Shown piece after piece: positions 1 to 8,356 of a stretch of 15,959 bases of DNA. The notes beneath the pieces were generated by a model that searched no databases, had not been told where the DNA came from, and was given only the letters and a program-made list of their open reading frames with translations. The stretch is from Acidobacteriota bacterium (GTDB lineage Bacteria; Acidobacteriota; Terriglobia; UBA7540). Where the stretch lies: assembly GCA_021828245.1 (NCBI GenBank), contig JAKASC010000021.1:1-15959 (forward strand). Reading direction: 5' to 3'. A program made the position numbers and the translations under genes. Numbering within the stretch: position 1 is the first letter of the stretch; the number at the start of each line of letters is the position of its first letter.

Positions 1-195
1 CAGGCGATGTAGATGCTCCTCAAGGTAATCATCGCTTCTTACTTCCTCGCAACGTTTGGGTGCCGGTCGCCACATTGCCGGCGCTGTGGGTTGTTCCTTA
101 TCAGGAACTGCCGGTTCAGCCGTCACACCGCCTTTCGCCGCGGCGCCTGCCCTGTTTATCAGCAATGTTGCGGCCAAAAACGTATGGTTCTGCAC
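1..195 (-). CDS. Probable exported protein, N-terminal part only (runs off the left edge)
   Basis: A reading frame on the minus strand stays open from a GTG at 195-193 to the window edge, 65 codons. The first residues read VQNHTFLAATLLINRAGAAA, which has the short polar start, hydrophobic core and small-residue region of a Sec-type signal peptide. A charged Pro/Ala-rich stretch follows, ending in acidic residues (SDDYLEEHLHRL). A GAGGG sequence lies about nine bases before the GTG, an acceptable ribosome binding site for a non-ATG start. The gene is on the same strand as the ZIP transporter, 127 bp downstream of its stop, so it may be part of the same transcript. I do not recognise the family. 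A plus-strand frame at 13-204 competes for the same DNA but has no ribosome binding site and becomes Cys/Arg-rich, as antisense frames often do. Confidence 0.4.
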   Translation of the reverse strand, partial: MQNHTFLAATLLINRAGAAAKGGVTAEPAVPDKEQPTAPAMWRPAPKRCEEVRSDDYLEEHLHRL

Positions 196-322
196 ACGGC
201 GTAGCCCTCTGATAGCGAATGGGTAACAGAAAGGCTCAGACCATAAAGAGATCAAGCGAGCTTTGGCGGCACCGCATTCGTGGCGCTTTTGCCAAAATAG
301 CGACTCCCGGTCAGCGGCCATG

Positions 323-1069
323 TTAGATAAGGAACTCAATCGCGAGCATTAGAACAACGCCGACTGTCAGAGCAGCTCCGATGCTCCTGGGTGAGGCCTT
401 CCCGCAGGCGTCCGGTAAGACCTCTGCCCCGATCATCCAGATCATTGCGCCTGCCGCCAATCCCAGTCCGAACGGGAGAAATGGTTCAAACGCGCTTACC
501 AAAAGAAAGGCCGGCACGGCCATCAATGGCTGGGGCAGGCTTGAGAAAATGCTCCAAAGACCCGCTTTCCACGTTCTCATGCCTTGTGGAACAAGGACCA
601 GCCCGATGGCGAGCCCTTCCGGAATGTTGTGCAATGCGATCACCAGGCTAATCAGAAATCCAAAGTGCAAGCTCTTTCCGAGCGCAAGACCGACGGCAAT
701 CCCTTCCGGAAACGAGTGAACCGTCATCACGCCGACCATGACCACTGCCCCGACCACGTCTGCTTTCGCGAGCTCGCCGACGTCAGGAGACGTGCGCCTT
801 TCAAGCCACTTTCGGCTGACCGTAATTAGAACCAGCCCCGCAATGATTCCTATGATTGTGGTTCCTGCGTTGTCGGCCATTCCCTTGCTAATGAGTTGGA
901 ATGCAGCCGCCAGCAATAGTCCGCTGGCAAGTGCGCTGGCTAAACTCATCAGTCGAGCCGGGATAGCCTTTGAGAAAATCAGGGGAATGACGCCCAGACC
1001 CGTGGCAAGTGCTGTTAAAGCTGAGGACAGGATGACTGTTGTGATATTTGGCACAATGCCTCTCCACAT
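323..1069 (-). CDS. ZIP family divalent metal transporter (ZupT/GufA-like)
   Basis: This is an inner-membrane transporter of the ZIP family, which moves Zn2+ and related divalent metals into the cytoplasm. From the ATG at 1069 the protein has 248 residues and is strongly hydrophobic, with about eight predicted membrane segments. Both family signatures are present: HSFPEG near residue 118 and HNIPEG near residue 147, the paired His/Glu helices that bind metal in the middle of the membrane. A charged loop (KWLERR to GELAKAD) separates the N-terminal helices from the core. The frame extends upstream to a TTG at 1117 inside nth, but the ATG at 1069 has a GGAG eight bases before it and avoids overlap with nth, so I chose it. 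The gene follows nth by about 20 bp and probably shares its transcript. The exact metal cannot be told from sequence. Confidence 0.92.
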   Translation of the reverse strand: MWRGIVPNITTVILSSALTALATGLGVIPLIFSKAIPARLMSLASALASGLLLAAAFQLISKGMADNAGTTIIGIIAGLVLITVSRKWLERRTSPDVGELAKADVVGAVVMVGVMTVHSFPEGIAVGLALGKSLHFGFLISLVIALHNIPEGLAIGLVLVPQGMRTWKAGLWSIFSSLPQPLMAVPAFLLVSAFEPFLPFGLGLAAGAMIWMIGAEVLPDACGKASPRSIGAALTVGVVLMLAIEFLI

Positions 1070-1089
1070 CTGACCCGCTCCAAAACCTG

Positions 1090-1821
<732 letters not shown>

Positions 1822-1848
1822 GGCGCTCGACCTCGTGAAAGGCAATTG

Positions 1849-2604
1849 TCAGGTTGAAGCGGATCGAATCCCTACCGATCTGGACCTCAACCCGGTCCCG
1901 CGCGAAAGATATTTCTGAATATCCTGCAACACCCGCCGGAACATGGCGCGTGTAAGCCGCCCGGTCTGCGTATTATGCTGGCTCGGGTGATAGGAACAAT
2001 GTAGCCGAGGCAGTGGCGAAGGCAGTTTGTAAGCCGCTCCGTGACGGAAGGGCATACGGGATTTGGGCGGAAGCTTTGTCTGCTCGCGAGCCAATCTGAG
2101 GAAAGCATCGTAGGCGAGCCTTCCCAACACCAATACAACTTTCACCCGGGCCAGCAACTCGAGTTCTCTCTGGACAAACGGCAGGCACCGCCGGATTTCT
2201 TCTGGTGTTGGCTTATTCTGCGGTGGCGCCCACCGGACAACGGTTGTGATGTAGCAGTTCCTGAGCTTCAGCCCGTCGTTTCGATGCAGTGAGGCCGGCT
2301 GATTCGCGAATCCTGCTTCATGAAGCGCCTGGAACAGGAAGTCTCCAGAGCGGTCTCCCGTGAACATTCTTCCGGTGCGATTTCCGCCGTGGGCGGCGGG
2401 CGCGAGCCCGATGATCAGGAGTTCAGCCTTCGGATCGCCGAAGCTGGGCAGCGATTTACCCCAGTACTGCTGATCACGAAACATGGCCCGCTTCTGCTTC
2501 GCGACCTTTTGGCAATATTTGGCGAGCCGGGGACATGCCTTCGAGGCAAGAATCTCTTTTTGAAGCTCTTGCAACTTTCGGGAACGCTGGGTTACTTTGT
2601 CCAT
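1849..2604 (-). CDS. Uracil-DNA glycosylase, family 5 (UDGb) type
   Basis: The enzyme removes uracil, and in family 5 also other deaminated bases, from DNA. Its product is an abasic site, which endonuclease III, encoded just downstream, can process. Motif 1 is GLAPAAHGGNRTGRMFTGD at residues 66-84, and motif 2 is HPSQHNTQTGRLT at 206-218; both are characteristic of UDGb. The length of 251 residues fits the family. Family 4/5 enzymes normally hold a [4Fe-4S] cluster with four cysteines, as C-X2-C near the N-terminus and a C about 15 residues before another C. Here C24 and C140 are in place, but the other two positions are Ser21 and Trp125 (VRWAPP instead of the usual VRCAPP). C31 and C117 are nearby and might substitute, or the cluster may be lost. 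No good Shine-Dalgarno precedes the ATG. Confidence 0.9.
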   Translation of the reverse strand: MDKVTQRSRKLQELQKEILASKACPRLAKYCQKVAKQKRAMFRDQQYWGKSLPSFGDPKAELLIIGLAPAAHGGNRTGRMFTGDRSGDFLFQALHEAGFANQPASLHRNDGLKLRNCYITTVVRWAPPQNKPTPEEIRRCLPFVQRELELLARVKVVLVLGRLAYDAFLRLAREQTKLPPKSRMPFRHGAAYKLPSPLPRLHCSYHPSQHNTQTGRLTRAMFRRVLQDIQKYLSRGTGLRSRSVGIRSAST

Positions 2605-2616
2605 TGCGATTCAACT

Positions 2617-2633
2617 GAACGCCGCAGGCGTTC
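2617..2633. terminator. Intercistronic hairpin between DUF302 and glycosylase genes
   Basis: GAACGCC (2617-2623) and GGCGTTC (2627-2633) form a perfect 7-bp stem with a 3-base loop. It lies in the 42-bp gap between the DUF302 stop and the glycosylase ATG. No T-run follows on either side, so it is not a classic Rho-independent terminator. It could cause partial termination, RNA processing, or separate the sugar genes from the repair genes. Confidence 0.45.
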
Positions 2634-2646
2634 GACAAGTCAACGC

Positions 2647-3048
2647 CTAATTCACCACTTCTCGGAGCAAATCCACTAAACCGTCCAAACTTCCTGCGAG
2701 GGATTTTGGAACGTGGTGCCGATTCACCAGATACTCGGGCGTGTTATAGGTTAACCAGACTTGGCCGGATGACTCCTCCCACACCAGGCCCTTGAAGGGC
2801 AGGTCAATCGCCAGCGTCGGCGCGGCGAGCATCATCGGAGTTCCGATGGCGGGATTGCCGAAGACCAGGACCTCGGTTTGCCTCATTTTCATCCCTGTTT
2901 CTGCCGCCGCCGCGGAATGGTCAATGCGGGCAAAATGATGGAGACCGTGCTTCCTCAACGCCGCCTCCAACCGCGCCGCTGTTTCGCAAGCCGAAAAATT
3001 CGACTTCAGGTGAATCAGCCCGTTGTCTGGGTCAGGGTTGGAGGACAT
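2647..3048 (-). CDS. DUF302 domain protein
   Basis: This 133-residue protein matches the DUF302 fold (PF03625) over most of its length. Recognisable pieces are the N-terminal strand-helix (SNFSACETAARLEAALRKHGL), the central VLVFGNPAIGTPMMLAAPTLAIDLPFK segment described here by its GNP and G/P-rich turn, and the WLTYNTPEYLVNRH segment. No signal peptide or membrane segment is seen, so it is probably cytoplasmic. DUF302 proteins have no established general function. The ATG overlaps the last 17 bases of araA, which suggests translational coupling, and an AGGGG lies about 11 bases upstream. The stop codon is TAG, showing that amber works as an ordinary terminator in this genome. If araA translation stops early at its internal TAG, coupling to this gene may also be weakened. 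Confidence 0.85.
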   Translation of the reverse strand: MSSNPDPDNGLIHLKSNFSACETAARLEAALRKHGLHHFARIDHSAAAAETGMKMRQTEVLVFGNPAIGTPMMLAAPTLAIDLPFKGLVWEESSGQVWLTYNTPEYLVNRHHVPKSLAGSLDGLVDLLREVVN

Positions 3049-4576
3049 GGAAAATAGCCCCTTTCGACATCCGGTAGCACTTGGCTTTCAGCGAATAATA
3101 AGCATCGTTCCAGATCAACTCGCGCTTAAACTCCGCAACTCGGGTATTCCTGTCGATCTTCAAGAACTCAACGCCAGCTATTTCGGCGAAGTCCGCCAGT
3201 TGCTGCAGCGACAGGGCTTGGCCAAAACCAGTGTGATGTGAGCCGCTGGCGTAGAGCCATGCCGTGGAAGCGACTGTGAGACTGGGCCTCGGAACCCAGA
3301 CAGCTCTCGCCACCGGCAGCTTAGGCATGGGTTCGTCCGGAGGAATGACATCCACTTCGTTCGCTACCATGCGGAATCGATTCCCAAGGTCCAGCAGGGA
3401 GGCGACTACGGCGGGACCGCTCCGCGCTGTAAACACCAGACGCACCGGGTCCTCTTTGCCGCCGATGGCGAGGGGATGTATTTCGAGTGAAAGCCTGGCC
3501 TCCGCAATAGACGGGCAGATTTCAAGCATGTGGGCTCCAAGCACCTTGGCCGGCTGGCCAAAGTCGTAAGTGTAATCTTCCATAAAGCTCGTTCCGCCCG
3601 GAAGCCCAACGCTCATTACTTTCATCCCCCTGACCAGGGCAGCAGTCTTCCAGTCTCCCTCTGCCCCGAATCCGTAGCCTTCTGCCATCAGTCTTTGCGC
3701 CGCGATGCCGGGAAGCTGCCTAAGGCCATGAAGGTCCTCAAAGGTATCGGTGAAGGCTTTGAAATCGCCTTCTTCAAGAAATGCCCTGAGACCCAGCTCG
3801 ATCCTTGCCGCTTCACGAAGCGATCGCCGCCGGTCCCCGTTTTTGCGGAGCGGTGCTGCGACATTGTAGGTGTCGTCATATTCGGATGCCAGGAGGTCAA
3901 TTTCCGCGCCCGTCACTTTCCTGACGCATTCGGCCAGATCTCCGACGCCATAGCCTTCAACCGAGTATCCAAGGCGGATTTGCGCCTCCACTTTATCGCC
4001 CTTGGTCACGGCCACCTGGCTCATGTTGTCGCCAAAACGGGCGATGCGCAGTTGCTACGCGTCATGCCAAGCCGCCGCGGCGCGAGACCAGGTTGCCATT
4101 TCTTCGATCACTTCGTTGTCTTGCCAGAAACCGGCAATGACCTTCCGGTTAAGCCCCATCCGCGCCCCAAGGAATCCAAATTCGCGGTCGCCGTGCGCAG
4201 CCTGGTTCAGATCCATGAAATCCATGTCGATGGTGGACCACGGCAGGCTGCGGTTGTATTGAGTATGGAGATGCGCAAACGGTTTGCGGAGCGTGTTCAC
4301 GCCCGCAATCCACATCCGTGCTGGTGAGAACGTATGCATCCAGAGCAGCAGGCCAATACATTGGCTGTGCGCATTCGCATCCAGGCAGAGTTTGACGATC
4401 GAGTCGGCTGAGGCCAGAACCGGCTTTAATACAATCCGCGCTGGAATCTGGTCGGACTGAGATAGAACCCGCACCATTTCCTGAGCGTGTTCTTGAACCT
4501 TTTCCAGCACTTCCGCACCGTAAAGGTGCTGGCTCCCGGTAGCAAGCCATAATTCGAGTTTGGAAAGATCTAGCAT
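3032..4576 (-). pseudogene. araA: L-arabinose isomerase interrupted by one in-frame TAG codon
   Basis: L-arabinose isomerase converts L-arabinose to L-ribulose in the cytoplasm with a divalent metal. The first 173 codons (4576-4058) match the family N-terminus, with GSQHLYG, WMHTFSPARMWI and DMDFMDLNQAAHG. Codon 174 (4057-4055) is TAG. The same frame then continues without any shift as QLRIARFGDNM and through the whole C-terminal half to the TGA at 3032. Catalytic positions are intact after the stop: Glu306 (AEGDWK), Glu333 (FMEDYTY), His349 (GAHMLEICPS) and the His pair near 447 (GSHHTG). Counting TAG as a residue, the length is 514, close to the usual ~500. The ATG at 4024 has no ribosome binding site, so a restart there is unlikely. 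The intact second half suggests a recent nonsense mutation, a sequencing error, or readthrough. The gene follows xylA by about 45 bp. Confidence 0.9.
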
Positions 4577-4621
4577 AAGGCGCGAGCGATCTTCGGCTCC
4601 GATTGGCGAATACGCTCACAT

Positions 4622-5872
4622 TTAAGCGTTCAGATTGACGAACGTCCGTCCGCGATGGAGTCCGAGTAGAATTTGAACAAGACGGTGCGCGATAAGTTCG
4701 TGCAAGGTCCAGAGTTCCTTATTGGCTTCAAAAATGGCATCGGCGTCTTTCGATTCAAGCGGACCGGCGCCAGCTTCGAGGGCCTTCGTCGCTTCCTGGA
4801 TTATTGGATCGGCTATCGCCTCTCCGGCGATCTCCCACAGGGTAATAAAGCGGTCCACTGCTGAAGGAAAACTTACCTTGAACACTCCGTAATTGCTGGT
4901 TGTGCGTGGCGGTTTGAAGTCGAGATTGAATGGCCCGTCGTAGCCGTGGGACCGCAGCAGAACCAGAACATTCAGCCAGTCCAGGGGATTGATCAACCCG
5001 ATGCCAATATCCACATCGTGCTTCAGCCGGTAGCCATCGTTAATGTCAAAATGCCAGAGCTTTCCCGCAACCAGGGCGCGCGCCAAGGCTGCCCTCGGGG
5101 CACTTCCCCACATCAACTCATGAAGATACTCAGGGTTCACACCCACCATTTCCGGATGGGTTAACAGCCCGGAGTTGATAAATGCGAGCATCGCGTCCGT
5201 TGAGGGCAGGATGAGTTCCGCCTGGGGTTCGAACGGCTTCGCCTCAAGGCAATGGCGCTTTGTAGAACCGCCCGTCGCCCGCGCGATTTCATGGTCTTTT
5301 CCACAAGCCGCGTTTATCTCTTCGGCATACCGCCTCAGCATCAAGCCTTCATCCACGACTCCCTGAAATTGATAACCCAGCGTTCCTGGCCAATAGACGA
5401 TGAACTGCGCACCGAGTTTGTGGGCAATCTCTACAACGTTTTCGAGTCGCTGCCGCGCATAGGCTCGAACCTCGGGCTGCTCCGCGGCGGGGCTCGCCGC
5501 CCAAACCGGGTGGAAGAAGGTTTCCCCGGTGACCATCGAACACTTCACGCCGTTCTTTTTGAGCGCCTGCTCGATGCCTGCGAGGATTTGGTCCTGCTTG
5601 CTTGTCATCAACTGGCCAGTGGAAATGATGTCGGTGTCGTGCGTAGTCCACCAGCCGATGCCGATTTCAGCCAGCCGCTCGATCACCTCGGCGGGTTGAA
5701 TCGGGCCGCGTGTCGGAGCATGAAATAGTGCTTGCCCCTGATAGGAAGCAGCCCATTGCGGACCGCTGATAAAGAACCTTCGGCGAACCTTGGGTGAATA
5801 ACTCCCTCCACAGGCAGCTGTGAGCCGGTCAACCAAGGCGCGTTGCTCTTGTGGATCTGTGGATTTCGGCAT
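4622..5872 (-). CDS. xylA: Xylose isomerase
   Basis: Xylose isomerase is a cytoplasmic TIM-barrel enzyme that converts D-xylose to D-xylulose using two divalent metals. All active-site signatures are present in the order found in Streptomyces-type enzymes: His78/Asp81 (THDTD), Glu210/Lys212 (LEAKPFEP), Glu248/His251 (VNPEYLHE), Asp276 (WHFDIND), Asp286/Asp288 (KHDVD) and Asp318 (LDFKPPRT). The WGGREG motif of typical enzymes appears in the changed form YWPGTLGY. At 416 residues it is slightly longer than the classic ~390. The ATG at 5872 has AGGAG five bases upstream. It is the first gene of the minus-strand sugar cluster, followed by araA, and is divergent from transketolase. Its leader contains several inverted repeats that may be regulatory. 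A role on a related aldose cannot be excluded. Confidence 0.9.
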   Translation of the reverse strand: MPKSTDPQEQRALVDRLTAACGGSYSPKVRRRFFISGPQWAASYQGQALFHAPTRGPIQPAEVIERLAEIGIGWWTTHDTDIISTGQLMTSKQDQILAGIEQALKKNGVKCSMVTGETFFHPVWAASPAAEQPEVRAYARQRLENVVEIAHKLGAQFIVYWPGTLGYQFQGVVDEGLMLRRYAEEINAACGKDHEIARATGGSTKRHCLEAKPFEPQAELILPSTDAMLAFINSGLLTHPEMVGVNPEYLHELMWGSAPRAALARALVAGKLWHFDINDGYRLKHDVDIGIGLINPLDWLNVLVLLRSHGYDGPFNLDFKPPRTTSNYGVFKVSFPSAVDRFITLWEIAGEAIADPIIQEATKALEAGAGPLESKDADAIFEANKELWTLHELIAHRLVQILLGLHRGRTFVNLNA

Positions 5873-5906
5873 GATTTCTCCTGGTTAGTCGCAGATTCCG
5901 TTTCTC

Positions 5907-5962
5907 CGAGAGCTTGCCAACACAATTGTGTTGCTCCCAGGGCTCTCGATGTTTGCTTCGAG
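5907..5962 (-). promoter_or_regulatory. xylA leader with two mutually exclusive hairpins
   Basis: Read as RNA towards xylA, an early arm (5962-5958, CTCGA) can pair with 5949-5945 (TCGAG), leaving an 8-base loop. Alternatively the overlapping segment 5948-5942 (CGAGAGC) can pair with 5913-5907 (GCTCTCG), a 7-bp stem that encloses the 16-bp palindrome as an inner hairpin. The two pairings share bases 5945-5948 and cannot form together. This is the geometry of an attenuator-like leader, but no T-run or known riboswitch core was seen, so the function is inferred. Confidence 0.35.
5918..5933. promoter_or_regulatory. Perfect 16-bp palindrome, candidate operator
   Basis: CAACACAATTGTGTTG is its own reverse complement over all 16 bases and lies 46-61 bp upstream of the xylA ATG. 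Its length and symmetry fit an operator for a homodimeric regulator such as a LacI- or GntR-type protein, but it does not match a family consensus I know, and no sugar regulator is encoded in the window. A transcript starting upstream of it would also carry it as a hairpin. Confidence 0.5.
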
Positions 5963-6326
5963 CACCTTGGTGCGGCTGTCGCGTGAACGTCCACAACCAG
6001 CCAGATCTCCATTGCTGCAATGTTGTGACCAAACATCCCTGGTGGGCCATCGCGGAACTTAAGTCTTTCATCAAAAGCGATTACTAGGAATACTGAATTC
6101 TCAACGTGCCACTATTTAGTCAAAATTGACGATCCCCAACAATGCCGTGCGACAGCCTGATTGTTATCACTGCTCCTTTCATGTCACCTGCAGCTTTCAA
6201 CTATCGTGTTCTCAGGGTCTTTCTCGTTCCAGTTACTCCTGTCTTTTTGGCTTCCGACGTGCTTTAACTGCAGGCGTTGATGTGCCGTCGACAGCGAGGG
6301 AACGGTGCAAGGAGTCGGAGGCCGGC

Positions 6327-8210
6327 ATGAAAGCAATCGCAATGAAAGATCCGGAGGTGGAATTCCTGGAGAGCATGGCGGCCCGTTTGCGGATTGATTC
6401 CGTCAGGGCAACGACGGAGGCAGGCAGCGGCCATCCGACGAGCTGCGCGTCCGCCGCCGAGATTATGGCCGCGCTTTTCTTCTCGGTCATGCGGTTCGAT
6501 CCAACGAATCCCAAAAACCCCAACAATGATTTGTTTGCCCTTTCCAAAGGCCACGCCGCGCCAATTCTTTACGCAGCGTGGGCAGAGGCAGGATTATTTC
6601 CGGCAAAAGACCTGCTCACGCTGCGGCGGCTGGACTCGGACCTTGAGGGCCATCCAACTCCGCGTCTGCCCTTTGTTGACGTAGCGACAGGCTCGCTTGG
6701 CCAAGGGCTCTCCGTGGCTATTGGGATGGCGCTGAACGCAAAAAAGTTGGAGCGAAAGGACCAGCGGGTTTACGTGCTGCTAGGCGACGGCGAAACGATG
6801 GAGGGCTCGGTCTGGGAAGCGGCGCAACTGGCGACAGCTTATCAGTTGGATAATCTGTGTGCCACCGTGGACATCAACCGACTAGGCCAGAGCCAGCCGA
6901 CGCTGTGGAGCCATGACGTGGACGCCCATCGAAAACGGTGGGAAGCGCAGGGCTGGCAGGCTCTCGTGGTTGACGGCCACAGCATCCCTGAATTGCTTCG
7001 GGCGTATGACCAGTTTAAGAAGACAACTGGAAAGCCGACCGTCATCTTGGCGCGCACTATTAAGGGAAAGGGATTCCCAGGCATTGAGGATAAAGAAGGC
7101 TACCACGGGCGAGCTTTCGATCGCTGCACGGCGCAAGTGATAATTGGTTCGCTTGAACGAGCGATCAAGCTTGACGCGCAATCCTGGAAACCGAACCTTC
7201 CGCCTGAAAATCATCCACCACAGATGGCGTCCGCGGCCGCTAGCCCCAGCAACAAATTGGTGCAGCCAAGTTACGCTCCGGGAGGTCCTGCCGTCGCCAC
7301 GCGCAAGGCCTTTGGCGATGCGCTGGCGGCCTTGGCTTCGACCGATTCCAGGATCGTCGTCCTCGACGGCGACGTAAAAAATTCAACCCACACGGAAGAA
7401 TTCGCCAAGGTAGCGCCAGAGCGTTTCTTCGAGTGTTATATCACCGAGCAGAACATGCTGGGCGTTGCGATGGGCCTGGCATCGCGCGGCAATATTCCAT
7501 TTGCATCTACATTCGCCTGCTTTTTTTCTCGCGCTTACGATTTTATTCGCATGGCGGCGATCAGTGGCCTCAACATCAAGCTGGCCGGCACCCACGCGGG
7601 CGTCTCGATCGGTGAAGATGGCGCTTCGCAGATGGGCCTGGAAGATTTGGCGATGATGACCGCGCAGCCGGGATTCACGGTACTCTACCCATCCGACGCC
7701 ACCAGCGCTTGGCGCGCAACAGAGCTGTTAGCAAATCACCGGGGGCCTTCCTATCTCAGGCTCGGCCGTCCCGCCTCTCCGGTTCTCTATTCACCGAACG
7801 AGCAATTCGCCATCGGAGAATGCAAGGTATTGCGAGCGAGTCTCGATGATAAGGTCCTGATTGTGGCTGCAGGCGTGACCGTGCATGAAGCGCTCATGGC
7901 ACACGAAGAGCTGCGGCGCCTGAATATCCACACGCGGGTCATTGACCTCTTCAGCGTCCGGCCGATTGACCAAGCCACATTGATTGAGGCCGCCAAGGCC
8001 GTGGGCGGCAGCGTCATCACGGTGGAGGACCACTACACGCGCGGAGGCGTGGGGGACGCCGTCCTTGATGCGCTCGCGCAAGAAAGGGTTGAGGTTCATA
8101 AGCTGGCCGTGGGCGAAGTCCCTCATAGCGGCAAGCCGGCCGAGCTGCTCGACCGGTACGGCATTTCGGCGGCGCACATCGTCCAAAAGGCCAAAGAGCT
8201 TGCCGGGTAA
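6327..8210 (+). CDS. tkt: Transketolase (single-chain, animal-like short type)
   Basis: Transketolase moves two-carbon units between sugar phosphates in the non-oxidative pentose phosphate pathway, using thiamine diphosphate and a divalent metal. From the ATG at 6327 the protein has 627 residues, close to human transketolase (623) and shorter than E. coli TktA. Motifs in order are GSGHPTS (near residue 34), SKGHAAPILYA (73), DVATGSLGQGL (118), the cofactor motif GDGE through to DINRLGQ (153-188), the catalytic glutamate in ITEQNM (374) and HAGVSIGEDGASQMGLEDLA in the pyrimidine domain. The C-terminal domain ends with VEDHYTRGGVGDAV and VPHSGKPAELL. The start is supported by GGAGG at 6317-6321, five bases before the ATG. 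The gene is divergent from xylA and araA, whose products feed this pathway after phosphorylation. Confidence 0.96.
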   Translation: MKAIAMKDPEVEFLESMAARLRIDSVRATTEAGSGHPTSCASAAEIMAALFFSVMRFDPTNPKNPNNDLFALSKGHAAPILYAAWAEAGLFPAKDLLTLRRLDSDLEGHPTPRLPFVDVATGSLGQGLSVAIGMALNAKKLERKDQRVYVLLGDGETMEGSVWEAAQLATAYQLDNLCATVDINRLGQSQPTLWSHDVDAHRKRWEAQGWQALVVDGHSIPELLRAYDQFKKTTGKPTVILARTIKGKGFPGIEDKEGYHGRAFDRCTAQVIIGSLERAIKLDAQSWKPNLPPENHPPQMASAAASPSNKLVQPSYAPGGPAVATRKAFGDALAALASTDSRIVVLDGDVKNSTHTEEFAKVAPERFFECYITEQNMLGVAMGLASRGNIPFASTFACFFSRAYDFIRMAAISGLNIKLAGTHAGVSIGEDGASQMGLEDLAMMTAQPGFTVLYPSDATSAWRATELLANHRGPSYLRLGRPASPVLYSPNEQFAIGECKVLRASLDDKVLIVAAGVTVHEALMAHEELRRLNIHTRVIDLFSVRPIDQATLIEAAKAVGGSVITVEDHYTRGGVGDAVLDALAQERVEVHKLAVGEVPHSGKPAELLDRYGISAAHIVQKAKELAG

Positions 8211-8356
8211 GAAGGCCAGGTAGGAACCCATGGTTCAATCAGCCCTTTGATGAAGGTGGCTACCGCACATTCGCGGACTGAGGCGTGAAATTCACTGATC
8301 TCTTTGTTCCAAGCTAACGACTTGAGAGCACTATTGCACTACTCTTTGGTCTTTCC

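Larger units (their letters stand above)
5873..6326. promoter_or_regulatory. Divergent intergenic region between xylA and tkt
   Basis: These 454 bp separate two divergent pentose-pathway genes and must hold both promoters. The region contains a perfect 16-bp palindrome, a flanking 7-bp inverted repeat, GCACC-TT-GGTGC at 5962-5973, ATGTT-N7-AACAT at 6020-6036, and GTCAA-AA-TTGAC at 6119-6130. The transketolase frame can be read back to 6126, but that part (rich in Cys, Ser and Phe) does not resemble transketolase and lacks a ribosome binding site, so I treat it as non-coding. A TTGACT-like -35 is visible on the minus strand near 6118-6123, but no convincing -10 follows it. I could not place either promoter with confidence. 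Confidence 0.6.

Noticed and set aside
13..204. Plus-strand frame with a hydrophobic start (MLLKVIIASYFLATFGC)
   Set aside because: No ribosome binding site, and the rest is Cys/Arg-rich without any recognisable domain; the minus-strand GTG frame over the same DNA is better supported.
3032..4024. C-terminal half of araA as an independent gene
   Set aside because: It lacks its own ribosome binding site and continues the same frame as the N-terminal half across ten conserved codons, so it is the rest of one gene.
4055..4057. Genome-wide recoding of TAG
   Set aside because: The DUF302 and CRTAC1-type genes end at TAG at their natural C-termini, so TAG acts as a stop here.
6020..6036. Third Crp/Fnr-type site (TGTGACCAAAC) before xylA
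   Set aside because: Only one half-site matches; the second half (CATCC) breaks the TGAC-N4-GTCA symmetry. The dyad ATGTT-N7-AACAT here is short and may be chance.
6126..6326. N-terminal extension of the transketolase frame
   Set aside because: No similarity to transketolase, no ribosome binding site at 6126, and a strong GGAGG precedes the ATG at 6327.
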